From Fodinibacter sp963800505 (GTDB taxonomy: Bacteria > Actinomycetota > Actinomycetes > Actinomycetales > Dermatophilaceae), in assembly GCA_963800505.1 (NCBI GenBank), contig CAWDBL010000020.1, positions 212,965 to 276,964 of the forward strand: a stretch of DNA of 64,000 nucleotides. The letters run 5' to 3'. Made by a program: the position numbers and the translations under genes. The notes beneath the pieces are model-generated. The model saw nothing but the letters and a program-made list of their open reading frames with translations, searched no databases and was not told the origin of the DNA. Of this stretch, positions 8,431 through 17,153 are shown one piece after another (the stretch's first letter is position 1; the number at the start of each line of letters is the position of its first letter).

Positions 8431-9404
8431 GTGCGCACCGCGGTGGCCATCCGCAGCGCGTGCTCCGCGATGCGCGCGGTGGCCGACACGTCGCTCATCA
8501 GCAGCGGCCCGTCGAACACCTCGACCCGGGCGCGACGCAGGGTGGTGCCGGCGTCGGCCGGGTCGACCAGCCACCCGTCCAGGAAGTCCTCGTAGAGCCC
8601 GCCGACGGCCTGCGCCGTCGTGTCGACGCCGATGGCCTCGAGGCACGCGTCGGCATGGCCGCGCACCGGGCGACCGGAGATGAGCGGGGACACGCCGACC
8701 ACCGGGGCCGTGGTGCCGCGCAACGCGTCTCGCACCCCGGGCACGCCGAGGATGATGCCGATCGAGACCACCGGGTTGCTCGGCGGCAGCAGCACGACGT
8801 CGGCCCGGCGGATGGCGTCGAGCACCCGTGGTGAGGCGGTGGCGCGGTCGAGCCCGGCGACGACGAAGCGCCGGGCCGGCACGGCTGCCTGGTGGCGGAC
8901 CCACCACTCCTGGAAGTGGATCGCGCGCTCGCCGCCCTCGCCGTCGTCGACGACGACGTGCGTCTCGACCGGCACGTCGGTCATCGGCACCAGGTCGATG
9001 CGCTTCTCCGGCAAGCCCCACCGCGCCGCGAGCCGGGCGGTGACCTCGCTGAGGGGAACCCCCTGCCCGAGCCACTGTGACCGCACGATGTGGGTGCCGA
9101 TGTCGAGGTCGCCGAGCGCGAACCACTGGGGGAGTGCGCCGTACGCGGCGAGCTCGCCCTGCACGCGGTGGCTCTCGTCGGCGCGACCCCAGCCCTGCCC
9201 CTCGTGCACGCCGTCGCCCAGGGTGTAGAGCAGCGTGTCGAGGTCGGGGCAGACCCGCAGGCCGAACAGCGTGATGTCGTCGCCGGTGTTCGCGATGACG
9301 GTGACCGTCGAGTCGGCGAGCCCGGGCGTGGTGTCGAGGTGGTGGCGCAGGCCGCGGACGAAGCGTGCTCCGCCGACGCCGCCCGCAAGGGCCGTGATGT
9401 GCAT
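8427..9404 (-). CDS. cofD: 2-phospho-L-lactate transferase (F420 biosynthesis)
   Basis: A 325-residue enzyme that joins the phospholactate or phosphoenolpyruvate moiety to Fo to make (dehydro-)F420-0. The N-terminus carries the CofD signature ITALAGGVGGARFVRGL, followed by IANTGDDITLFGLRVCPDLD and later VLLPPSNPVVSIGIIL and VVGVSPLISGRPVRG. All of this is typical, and the length is normal. The ATG at 9404 is fixed by the conserved start of the family. It precedes cofE with a 4-base overlap. The gene is divergent from whiB, with about 185 bases of shared upstream region. Confidence 0.93.
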   Translation of the reverse strand: MHITALAGGVGGARFVRGLRHHLDTTPGLADSTVTVIANTGDDITLFGLRVCPDLDTLLYTLGDGVHEGQGWGRADESHRVQGELAAYGALPQWFALGDLDIGTHIVRSQWLGQGVPLSEVTARLAARWGLPEKRIDLVPMTDVPVETHVVVDDGEGGERAIHFQEWWVRHQAAVPARRFVVAGLDRATASPRVLDAIRRADVVLLPPSNPVVSIGIILGVPGVRDALRGTTAPVVGVSPLISGRPVRGHADACLEAIGVDTTAQAVGGLYEDFLDGWLVDPADAGTTLRRARVEVFDGPLLMSDVSATARIAEHALRMATAVRT

Positions 9405-9588
9405 GTGCGAGAGTCTGTCAGTCGCGTTCGGGAGGCGGCGAGTCCGCCCGAAACGCCGGGGGAGCCGGGAAAAAGCACACCAATAACACCATCCGGCTTG
9501 ACGTGAGGTGCATGACACGCGTGTAATTCCACCCATGTACTCCGAAATCCACTCGGGGGTGCAGGGTCGAAGGGTCGAGGAGGGAAGC

Positions 9589-9864
9589 ATGCACGAGCTC
9601 TATGTGATCGACGGGATGCTCGACGAGGGTGAGCCCGAGGACGGTGCTCTCTCCTGGCAGGAGCGGTCGCTGTGCGCACAGACCGACCCCGAGGCGTTCT
9701 TCCCCGAGAAGGGCGGCTCCACCCGCGAGGCCAAGAAGGTCTGCGTCGGGTGCGAGGTCCGCTCCGAGTGCCTCGAGTACGCCCTCGCCAACGACGAACG
9801 GTTCGGCATCTGGGGTGGCCTGTCCGAGCGCGAGCGGCGCAAGCTGAAGAAGCGCGCGGTCTGA
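9589..9864 (+). CDS. whiB: WhiB-family iron-sulfur transcriptional regulator (WhiB/WhiB2 type)
   Basis: A 91-residue regulator with the four [4Fe-4S] cysteines at C29, C52, C55 and C61 and the GIWGGLSERERR turn that precedes the basic DNA-contacting tail (KLKKRAV). The segment AQTDPEAFFPEKGGSTREAK is nearly identical to Streptomyces WhiB and mycobacterial WhmD as I remember them, proteins needed for septation and development. The ATG at 9589 has the strong ribosome site GAGGAGGGA just upstream; an in-frame extension further upstream lacks this. The neighbours (GT2, DUF5719, DUF3499, manB) are the usual ones for this regulator. Confidence 0.93.
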   Translation: MHELYVIDGMLDEGEPEDGALSWQERSLCAQTDPEAFFPEKGGSTREAKKVCVGCEVRSECLEYALANDERFGIWGGLSERERRKLKKRAV

Positions 9865-9898
9865 CCCGGGGCCCCCGCCCCGGCCTGCCGCCCCACGG

Positions 9899-12800
9899 AT
9901 GACTCTGGCTCCCGCCCGTCCCACGTCCACCCCGTCCGCCCCGGACGGGGTGGAGCCGAGCGTGGCCGCGGTCGTCATCACCCGCCGCGACGCCCGCGGC
10001 CTGGCGGCCCTGCTCGACGCCGTGCTCGGCCAGAGCCTGCCCCCGGATGCCGTGATCGTCCTCGACCGCAGCGGCGGCGCCGCGATGCCGGCGGCCGACA
10101 GCAGCGACGACGACCCGATCGACCACGCGGTCACGGGCGACCACGAGACACTCGACCTCAGCGCCACGGGCGACCCCGTGACCCTCGACCACGTGACCCT
10201 CGACCACGTCACACTCGACCACCGTGCGGTCACCGTCGCCGGCGTCGTCGACACCGCGCGCCGCAGCCACGCGGTGCCCGTCACGGTGCTGCCCGTCGAC
10301 CCCCGCACCCCGGCCCGCACCGCAGCCCACCGCGCCTTGCTCGACCCAGACGTCGACGCGCCCCCGACCACCCTGGCCTGGCTGCTTCCGGTGGGCACCA
10401 CCCCAGAGCCCGGCGCCCTGGTGGCCCTGGTCGACACCTGGCGGCGCTCGCCGTCGGCCGGAGTGGTCGGCCCGAAGCACCTCGACGCCGCCGACCCGCA
10501 CCTGCTGCGGGCGCTGGCCATCCGCACCACCCGGGGCGGCCGGCTGCTGTCCCGTCCCCGGCCGGGCGAGCCCGACCAGGGCCAGTACGACCGTTCCACC
10601 GACGCACTCGGCGTGCCGTTCGCCGGCTCCCTCGTCGAGCGCGACCTGCTCGACACGCTGCGCGGCTGGGAGGCGTCGTTCGGCGACGTCGGCGCCGACC
10701 TCGACCTCGGGTGGCGCGCCCACAACGCCGGTCGCCGGGTGGTGGTCGTCCCCACGGCCCGGATGCGCACCGAGCCGGGAGTGGCCCCGGCCGGTGCCAG
10801 CTCGGCGGCTCGCCGCCGCTCGGGCCGGCGTGTGGCCCTGGCGCGATCGCCCTGGTGGGCCTCGCCCTTCCTCGCCGCCTGGATCGCCGTCACCTCCGTG
10901 GTCGCGGCTGTGGGGCTGCTGCTGCTCAAGCGACCGCGGGCGGCCGGGGCCGAGCTGTCCTCACTGTTCTCCCTCGACCCGTTCCGCGGCACCGCGGCCC
11001 GGTGGCGCACCCGGCACCGCCGCGAGGTCAGCCGCCGCGACCTGCGGGCCCTCTTCGAGCCGCGTCGGGCCGTGCTCACCGGGTGGGGCGACGCGGTGCA
11101 CGACGCCTTGGTGTCGCCACGGCCACCGATCGGTCACGAGGCCCACGAGCTCAACCCGCGCTCGTGGATGCTCGCCGTGCTGCGCCACCCCGGGGTGCTC
11201 GCCACCGCCGGCGCCCTGCTCGTCTCCGCCGTCGCCGGCCGCTCCCTCGGGTTCGGCCTCGTCACCGGTGCCGGGTCGGGCCTGGCCGGCGGCGAGCTGA
11301 TGGGCAACCGCGCCGACGCCACGGTGCTCTGGCACGCGTGGAGCGACGGGTGGACCGGCCCCGGCCTCGGCGGCCCCGACCCGGTCGGCCCCTGGGCGCC
11401 ACTGCTCGCGCTGCCCACCTGGCTGGTCGACCACGTCCCGCTCCTGCCGTCCCCGCAGTCCGCTGCCGGCCTGGTGGTCGCCATCCTCGTCATTGTCGGG
11501 ATGCCGCTCGCGGCCGTCAGTGCCTACCTCGCCCTGCGCCCCGTGGTCGCCACCCGCTGGGTGCGCGGGCTGGCGGCGTTCGGGTGGGCCACCACCGGGG
11601 TGGCCGCCACCTCCGTGGCCCAGGGCCGGCTCGGGGCCCTCGTCGCCCTGGTCCTGCTGCCGCCCATCGCCTGCGGCCTGTGGCTGCTGGCGGTGCGCCG
11701 CTCCACCGCCACCAGCGCGTTCGCCACGGCGCTCGCGGCCCTGGTGCTCGGCGGGTTCGCGCCCGTGCTGCTCGCCGTGGTCACCGTGCTGGCCCTGGTC
11801 CTGGCCGTGGTCCGCTCCGGGGTGCGTCGCCACGCCCTGGTCGTCGCGGTCGTGCCCGTCGCGGTGCTGGCCCCCTGGCTGAGGGGGCAGGCCGAGGCGT
11901 CCTGGCCGGTGCTCGTCGCCGGCGTCGGCCTGGCCCAGTGGGGCGGCCCGACGCCCGAGCCCTGGCAGCTGGCCCTGCTCAACCCGGGGGGCGCGGGGGC
12001 GCCCCTGGTGTGGACCGGCGCCCCGCTCGTCGCCGTCGCCGTGCTCGCCCTGCTCCGCGGTCGGGGCTGGGGCAGCGCCACGACGGTGCTGGCCCTGCTC
12101 GCGCCGGTGCTGCTGGCGCTCGCCCTCGTCGCACCCGGCATCCGGCTGGGCACGGTGCCCGCCGGAGTCGTCGGCGCGGGGGAGCCGATCACGCTGTGGT
12201 CGGGCACCCTGCTCCTGCCGCTCGCCCTGGTGGTGGTGCTGGCGCTCGCCCGAGGTCTCGACGGCGTGCCGTTGCGGCGGCCTGCCTCGGCCCCCCGGCT
12301 GCCTGCCGTGGGCCGGCGCGCCGGTGCAGCGATCGGCGCGGCAGCGGTCGCCGTCTCCGCCGGCGGCGTCGCCTGGGCGACGCTGGGCACCGAGCTCGCC
12401 CCCTGGCAGGACCCGAGGCCGGCCGTCTCGGTCGAACAGGCCGAGGGCGCCTTCGCCACCCGCACGCTGTTCGTCGTCCCCGGCACCCGCGGTGCCGGCT
12501 ACCGGTTCGTCGGGCGCGAGGCCTCCGACGTGGCGCGGCCGCTGCCGAGCGTCGACCGGGCCGACGGCTCCCTGGCCGACCGGGTCAGCGGGGCGCTGGG
12601 CGATGCCTCCACCGGGCCGTCGCTGTTCGCCGACACCGCCACCGACCTGCTCGCCGTGCGCTCGGGGCTGGTGCCCGAGGTGGTCCGACGGCTCGACGCC
12701 ACCGACGGCCTGCAGCCCATCGCCCCCCGTGACGGCTGGGACATGTGGCGGGTCAGCCCGACCGGCACCGGCGTCGACCTCGTCGCCCCACCCCGGCTGC

Positions 12801-13138
12801 GGCTCGAGACCCCCGCCGGCACCCGGCTGGTCAGCACCACCGGCCAGAGCGCAGCCACCCGCACCACCGTCGACGTGCCGCCCGACAGCCGGCTCGTCGT
12901 GGCCGAGCCGCTCGGCTGGGCGCAGTACGCCGTGGTGTCCGTCGACGGCGTGACCGTGCAGCCCGTCGCCGGCACGCCAACGCCCACCTACGTGCTCCCG
13001 GTCGGCACCGGCCGGCTCACCGTCGACATCACCGACCCCGACCGCTGGTGGCACGTCGGCCAGGTGCTGGCCGTGCTGGCGCTGGCCTTCCTCGCCGTGC
13101 CCTTCGGCCGCCGCGAGTCACGGGTCGGACACGCATGA
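9899..13138 (+). CDS. Large GT2-type glycosyltransferase with polytopic membrane region
   Basis: A 1079-residue protein. Residues about 20-280 form a degenerate family 2 glycosyltransferase domain (VAAVVITRRDARGLAALLDA, then VVGPKHLDAADPHLL and GDVGADLDLGWRAHNAG, where DxxLGWR is typical). The remainder has about twelve membrane helices between residues 310 and 830, an outside-facing domain (about 840-1050), and a last helix close to the C-terminus. Genes of this architecture always follow whiB in actinobacteria in my experience and are assigned to cell-envelope glycan synthesis. An acidic insert at about residues 75-115 contains VTLDH repeats. It overlaps the DUF5719 gene by 4 bases (ATGA). 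Confidence 0.8.
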   Translation: MTLAPARPTSTPSAPDGVEPSVAAVVITRRDARGLAALLDAVLGQSLPPDAVIVLDRSGGAAMPAADSSDDDPIDHAVTGDHETLDLSATGDPVTLDHVTLDHVTLDHRAVTVAGVVDTARRSHAVPVTVLPVDPRTPARTAAHRALLDPDVDAPPTTLAWLLPVGTTPEPGALVALVDTWRRSPSAGVVGPKHLDAADPHLLRALAIRTTRGGRLLSRPRPGEPDQGQYDRSTDALGVPFAGSLVERDLLDTLRGWEASFGDVGADLDLGWRAHNAGRRVVVVPTARMRTEPGVAPAGASSAARRRSGRRVALARSPWWASPFLAAWIAVTSVVAAVGLLLLKRPRAAGAELSSLFSLDPFRGTAARWRTRHRREVSRRDLRALFEPRRAVLTGWGDAVHDALVSPRPPIGHEAHELNPRSWMLAVLRHPGVLATAGALLVSAVAGRSLGFGLVTGAGSGLAGGELMGNRADATVLWHAWSDGWTGPGLGGPDPVGPWAPLLALPTWLVDHVPLLPSPQSAAGLVVAILVIVGMPLAAVSAYLALRPVVATRWVRGLAAFGWATTGVAATSVAQGRLGALVALVLLPPIACGLWLLAVRRSTATSAFATALAALVLGGFAPVLLAVVTVLALVLAVVRSGVRRHALVVAVVPVAVLAPWLRGQAEASWPVLVAGVGLAQWGGPTPEPWQLALLNPGGAGAPLVWTGAPLVAVAVLALLRGRGWGSATTVLALLAPVLLALALVAPGIRLGTVPAGVVGAGEPITLWSGTLLLPLALVVVLALARGLDGVPLRRPASAPRLPAVGRRAGAAIGAAAVAVSAGGVAWATLGTELAPWQDPRPAVSVEQAEGAFATRTLFVVPGTRGAGYRFVGREASDVARPLPSVDRADGSLADRVSGALGDASTGPSLFADTATDLLAVRSGLVPEVVRRLDATDGLQPIAPRDGWDMWRVSPTGTGVDLVAPPRLRLETPAGTRLVSTTGQSAATRTTVDVPPDSRLVVAEPLGWAQYAVVSVDGVTVQPVAGTPTPTYVLPVGTGRLTVDITDPDRWWHVGQVLAVLALAFLAVPFGRRESRVGHA
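10171..10222 (+). repeat. 15-bp tandem coding repeat with CACGTG
   Basis: The unit GACCACGTGACCCTC occurs about three times with small changes, giving the repeated VTLDH in the GT2 protein. It lies in the low-complexity acidic insert between the nucleotide-binding strands of the glycosyltransferase domain. Confidence 0.75.
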
Positions 13139-14664
13139 GCCGGCTTGGCGGCGGCACGGCCGGGCTGCGGCGCGCCGCGCGGCGGGTCAACCTCGGCGGC
13201 ATCGCGCGGGTCGCCCTGGTGGCGGGAACTGGGGTGGCCCTGGTGTACGTCGCCACCGACCGGCCCGTCGAGATCGACCTGGTCGCGGCCACGGGACAGC
13301 AGCAGGTGCCGCTGGTCGGCACCTCGCTCGCGACCCGGGTCGAGCTGGCCTGTCCGGGGCCCGAGCTGGCCGGCATCCCCGGCGCGCCGGACGTTCCGGT
13401 CGCCTCGTCCATCACGGCCGCTGCCGGCCCGGCCGAGCTGCTGCCGGTGCCGGCGCGTGGCGCGGGGCGACTGGTCGCCACCACCGGTGCCACCACGCTG
13501 CTCTCCCTCACCGAGCGTCCCGCCAGCGTCTCCGCCGTGCTCGCTGCCCGCAAGGCCGGGTCGGCCGGTGACGTCGAGCCGACCCTGCTGACCGGAGAGG
13601 GGTCGATGGCGCCCGCCGTGGCGGGCAGCCAGGAGTGGCGCACCGACACCGCAGGGCTGCGCGGGCTGGTCACCACTCCCTGCGCCGCCGGGGGCTCCGA
13701 CCTCTGGCTGCTCGCCGGCGGCGCCGGCCCGGGCCGCCAGGAACGCCTCATCCTCACCAACCCGGGCGCCAACCCGGTCACCACCGACGTGGCGGTGCAC
13801 GGCACCGCCGGCCCGCTCGGGGACCCCGTCGTCGAGACCGTGCCGTCGGGCGGTCGGGTCAGCGTGCTGCTCGACGCCCGCTACGGCAAGGAGGAGCACC
13901 CCGTCGTCCACGTGCGCTCCGACGGCGGCGGTGTGCAGGCCACGCTCACCGACACCTGGGTCGACGGGAGCACGCCGCTCGGTGCCGACACGACCGTCGC
14001 GGCGGCGCCCCCGTCGGGCGTACAGGTGGTGCCCGGCGTCGTCGTCGACCCCACCGGCACCACCTCGGTGCGCGTGGCCGTCCCGGGCGACGCGGATGCC
14101 GTCGTGCGGGTCAGCGTGCTCAACCGCGCCGGCCTGGTGCCGTGGACCGGCGACAGCGTGCTCAGCGTCACCGCCGGGGCGGTCGGTGAGCTGCCGCTCA
14201 AGGGGCTGCCCGCCGGCACCTACGCGCTCGTGCTGCGGGCCGACGTCCCGGTCGTGGCGTCGGCGTTCACCCGGGTCGGCACCGGCGCGGCACCGGGCGA
14301 GATCGCCTGGTCCCCGGCGGCCCCGGGCGTCGAGTCGGTGGGCGGTGCGGCCTTCGCGGCGGTCCCCGGCATCGAGCGCACCCTCCAGGTGGTCAGCACC
14401 GGGGGCAACAGCACCGCCGAGGTGGTCACGGTCATCGACGGCACCCCCCGCACCCGGCGGCTCGACCTGCTCGCCGACCGGGTGGCGAGCGTCTCCCTCG
14501 ACGACGCGGCATCCGTGTGGGTGCGCCGCATCACCGGCAGCGGCGAGCTGCGCGCCACGGTGGTCTCGTCGAGCGGCGCGGGAGCGGCGCGGATGGTCTC
14601 GTCGATGCCCCTGGGCGAGAGCGCGGTGACCTCGGAGGTCAGCCGGGCCTTCCCGCTGCCCTGA
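13135..14664 (+). CDS. DUF5719 family envelope protein
   Basis: About 509 residues. A single N-terminal membrane helix (about 24-42, VALVAGTGVALVYVAT) is followed by a large secreted beta-rich domain with many Gly/Val/Thr repeats, as in DUF5719 proteins. There is no catalytic motif. Family members are always encoded next to the large GT2 membrane protein and are presumed to act with it on the outside of the membrane. The ATG start overlaps the GT2 stop by 4 bases. A convergent metallopeptidase-like gene follows after 36 bases. The role in the envelope is inferred from topology and neighbourhood. Confidence 0.8.
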   Translation: MSRLGGGTAGLRRAARRVNLGGIARVALVAGTGVALVYVATDRPVEIDLVAATGQQQVPLVGTSLATRVELACPGPELAGIPGAPDVPVASSITAAAGPAELLPVPARGAGRLVATTGATTLLSLTERPASVSAVLAARKAGSAGDVEPTLLTGEGSMAPAVAGSQEWRTDTAGLRGLVTTPCAAGGSDLWLLAGGAGPGRQERLILTNPGANPVTTDVAVHGTAGPLGDPVVETVPSGGRVSVLLDARYGKEEHPVVHVRSDGGGVQATLTDTWVDGSTPLGADTTVAAAPPSGVQVVPGVVVDPTGTTSVRVAVPGDADAVVRVSVLNRAGLVPWTGDSVLSVTAGAVGELPLKGLPAGTYALVLRADVPVVASAFTRVGTGAAPGEIAWSPAAPGVESVGGAAFAAVPGIERTLQVVSTGGNSTAEVVTVIDGTPRTRRLDLLADRVASVSLDDAASVWVRRITGSGELRATVVSSSGAGAARMVSSMPLGESAVTSEVSRAFPLP

Positions 14665-14700
14665 GCGGCCGCTGGCCGTCACGCGCCGCGGTGCTGCGCG

Positions 14701-15129
14701 TCAGGCGTCGGGGTCCAGGCCCGGGTCGAGCTCCTGCGGGGGCACGCCGAGCAGCGCGGCCACCTGCTCGGTGACGACCTCGCGCACGATGTCGGCGAGG
14801 TCGAGCTCGTCCTGGGCCCGCGCCTCCACCGGGCGGCGGTAGACGACGACCCGGGGCGGGCGGGTTGTCGTGCCCCGCAGCAGCCGGCCCAGGGCGGCGG
14901 TCTGCTCCTCCCAGGGCGTGGGGTCCTGCGCGGGCACGTCCTCGACCGCGAACTCGAGGCCGGCGTAGCGGGTGCCGAGGTGCGGGCGCATCCGGTCGGC
15001 GGCATCGAGCACGAGGGTGTCGAACCGGGCCCGTCGGGTCTGCATCGCCGGCACCGGCGGCCACGCCAAGGGGCCACGAACCCCCCGGCCGTGGCGCTCA
15101 CGGCGGCGCGCACCTGTCACGAGCCGCAT
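14701..15129 (-). CDS. Metallopeptidase-family (zincin-like) protein without HExxH
   Basis: A 142-residue protein beginning with a basic segment (RRRERHGRGVRG), then the core FDTLVLDAADRM, VEDVPAQDP, RVVVYRRPVEAR and a terminal helix VVTEQVAALLG. In the parent minimal zincin family this helix carries HExxHxxG; here the positions read TEQVAALLG, so the zinc ligands are absent. The Streptomyces proteins at this same locus have the same VVVEQVAELLG form as I recall, so the variant is a lineage feature rather than a mutation. It may be a structural or regulatory pseudoenzyme. It is divergent from the DUF3499 gene with 51 bases between. Confidence 0.72.
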   Translation of the reverse strand: MRLVTGARRRERHGRGVRGPLAWPPVPAMQTRRARFDTLVLDAADRMRPHLGTRYAGLEFAVEDVPAQDPTPWEEQTAALGRLLRGTTTRPPRVVVYRRPVEARAQDELDLADIVREVVTEQVAALLGVPPQELDPGLDPDA

Positions 15130-15180
15130 GCTACGGCGTGCCTCCCCGGGCCGTCGGCAGCGCCACCTAGAGTTCCTGGA

Positions 15181-15555
15181 GTGAACCTGTCCCGTCGGTG
15201 CTCGAAGACGGCGTGCCGTGGCCCCGCGGTCGCCACGCTGACCTACGTCTACTCCGACCGGGCTGCCGTGCTGGGGCCGCTGGCCACCTACGCCGAGCCG
15301 CACACCTACGACCTCTGCGCCGAGCACGCCAACCGGATGACGGCGCCCCGGGGCTGGGAGGTCGTCCGGCTCGCCACCGACTACCCCGAGCCCCAGCCGA
15401 GCACCGACGACCTGCTCGCCCTTGCCGATGCGGTGCGCGAGGCCGGCCGGCCGCGCAGGCCCGCACCGGAGCCCGTCGAGGCCCGGCCGCCGGTCGTGCC
15501 CGGCGAGGTGCGCCGCGGTCACCTGCGGGTGCTGCGAGGCAGCGCCGAGGGCTGA
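15181..15555 (+). CDS. DUF3499 family protein
   Basis: A 124-residue protein. The N-terminus holds CSKTAC (C7, C12), and CAEHA follows (C46, H49), a plausible zinc site. ATLTYVYSDRAAVLGPLA and EVVRLATDY are family-typical stretches. Actinobacterial DUF3499 genes are found with manB and whiB as here. The GTG start follows TCCTGGA, a poor ribosome site, and the distance to the divergent gene is short. The function is not known; a small zinc protein linked to envelope metabolism is inferred. Confidence 0.8.
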   Translation: MNLSRRCSKTACRGPAVATLTYVYSDRAAVLGPLATYAEPHTYDLCAEHANRMTAPRGWEVVRLATDYPEPQPSTDDLLALADAVREAGRPRRPAPEPVEARPPVVPGEVRRGHLRVLRGSAEG

Positions 15556-15671
15556 CCTGCCCTCGGCCTTCAGCACCGGCCGGGTCGGCCCGCGCAGGGG
15601 TGACCCGGCCCACCCGTCGAGCGCCCCGGTCGGAGGCGTGCGGCCCGGGGCCCCCCGTAGGCTGTGCTGAC

Positions 15672-17138
15672 GTGAGCACCCGACCCTCCCTGTCCGACGT
15701 CGTCAAGGCCTATGACGTGAGGGGCATCGTCCCCGACCAGCTCGACGCCCGCGTGACGCGAGCCCTGGGTGCCGCCTTCGCCGAGGTGGTGGTGCGGCCC
15801 GACGGCGCGACCGCCTGCGTCATCGCCCACGACATGCGCGACTCCAGCCCCGAGCTGTCCGCGGCGTTCGCCGACGGCGTGCGCAGCCGCGGCGTCGACG
15901 TCGTCGCCACCGGGCTCGCGAGCACCGACGGCCTCTACTACGCCAGCGGGGCACTCGACCTGCCCGGTGCCATGTTCACTGCCAGCCACAACCCGGCCGC
16001 GTACAACGGCATCAAGCTGTGCCGCGCCGGAGCCCGCCCGGTCGGCCAGGACACGGGGCTGGCCGACGTGCGCGTCCTCGCCGAGCGCATCCTCGGCGGT
16101 GACTTCGACGACTTCGGCGACTCCGACGACGCCGGCGTCAACGACCCCGGAACCGCGCCCGGATCTCTCCAGGAGCGTGACCTGCTCGCCGACTACGCCG
16201 CGTTCCTGCGCGGCCTGGTCGACCTGAGCGGCATCCGCCCGCTGCGGGTGGTCGTCGACGCCGGCAACGGCATGGGTGGCTTCACCGTGCCCGCCGTGCT
16301 CGAGACCGGGGCGGGGCTGCCCGCGCTGCCGCTCACCGTCATCCCGCTCTACTTCGAGCTCGACGGCAACTTCCCCAACCACGAGGCCAACCCCCTCGAC
16401 CCCAAGAACCTCGTCGACCTGCAGGCAGCCGTGCGCGAGCACGGGGCCGACATCGGGCTGGCCTTCGACGGCGACGCCGACCGCTGCTTCGTCATCGACG
16501 AGCAGGGCGACCCGGTGAGCCCCAGCGCGATCACCGCGCTGATCGCCCGCCGCGAGGTCGCGCGCGCCGTGGCCGCGGGCGCGGATGCCGCCGACGTCGC
16601 GGTCGTCTACAACGTGATCTGCTCCGCCCAGGTGCCCGAGGTCATCGCCGCGACCGGTGCCCGGGGTGTGCGCACCCGCGTGGGCCACTCGTTCATCAAG
16701 GGCGAGATGGCCCGCCACGACGCGGTGTTCGGGGGAGAGCACAGCGCCCACTACTACTTCCGCGACTTCTGGTTCGCCGACACCGGCATGCTCGCGGCGA
16801 TGCACACCCTCGCGGCGCTCGGCGAGCAGGACGCCCCGCTCAGCGAGGTGATGGCCGACCTGGCCCGCTACGCCGCGTCGGGCGAGATCAACTCCACGGT
16901 CAGCGACGCCCCGGCCGCCACCGAGCTGGTGCGGGCCTGGGCCCAGCCGCAGGGCGTCGACACCGACGAGCTCGACGGCCTCACCCTGGTGCACGCCGGG
17001 GGCGAGGGCGACCCGATGTGGTGGCTCAACCTGCGCGCGTCCAACACCGAGCCGCTGCTGCGGCTCAACGTCGAGGCCGCCGACCCCGACACCATGGCGC
17101 GGGTGCGCGACGAGGTGCTCGACATCGTTCGCGCCTGA
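15672..17138 (+). CDS. manB: Phosphomannomutase/phosphoglucomutase
   Basis: A 488-residue alpha-D-phosphohexomutase that converts mannose-6-phosphate to mannose-1-phosphate (and often the glucose pair), giving GDP-mannose precursors. All four active-site loops are present: the phosphoserine loop TASHNPAAYNGIK (about S105), the metal loop FDGDADRC (D266, D268, D270), the sugar-binding loop GEHSAHYYFRD, and the phosphate-binding loop RASNTEPLLRL. Length is normal. GTG start with no strong ribosome site. It lies downstream of DUF3499 and convergent with the SARP regulator. Its product feeds the mannosyl- and glycosyltransferases elsewhere in the window. Confidence 0.93.
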   Translation: MSTRPSLSDVVKAYDVRGIVPDQLDARVTRALGAAFAEVVVRPDGATACVIAHDMRDSSPELSAAFADGVRSRGVDVVATGLASTDGLYYASGALDLPGAMFTASHNPAAYNGIKLCRAGARPVGQDTGLADVRVLAERILGGDFDDFGDSDDAGVNDPGTAPGSLQERDLLADYAAFLRGLVDLSGIRPLRVVVDAGNGMGGFTVPAVLETGAGLPALPLTVIPLYFELDGNFPNHEANPLDPKNLVDLQAAVREHGADIGLAFDGDADRCFVIDEQGDPVSPSAITALIARREVARAVAAGADAADVAVVYNVICSAQVPEVIAATGARGVRTRVGHSFIKGEMARHDAVFGGEHSAHYYFRDFWFADTGMLAAMHTLAALGEQDAPLSEVMADLARYAASGEINSTVSDAPAATELVRAWAQPQGVDTDELDGLTLVHAGGEGDPMWWLNLRASNTEPLLRLNVEAADPDTMARVRDEVLDIVRA

Positions 17139-17153
17139 CTTCGCAGGTCAGGG

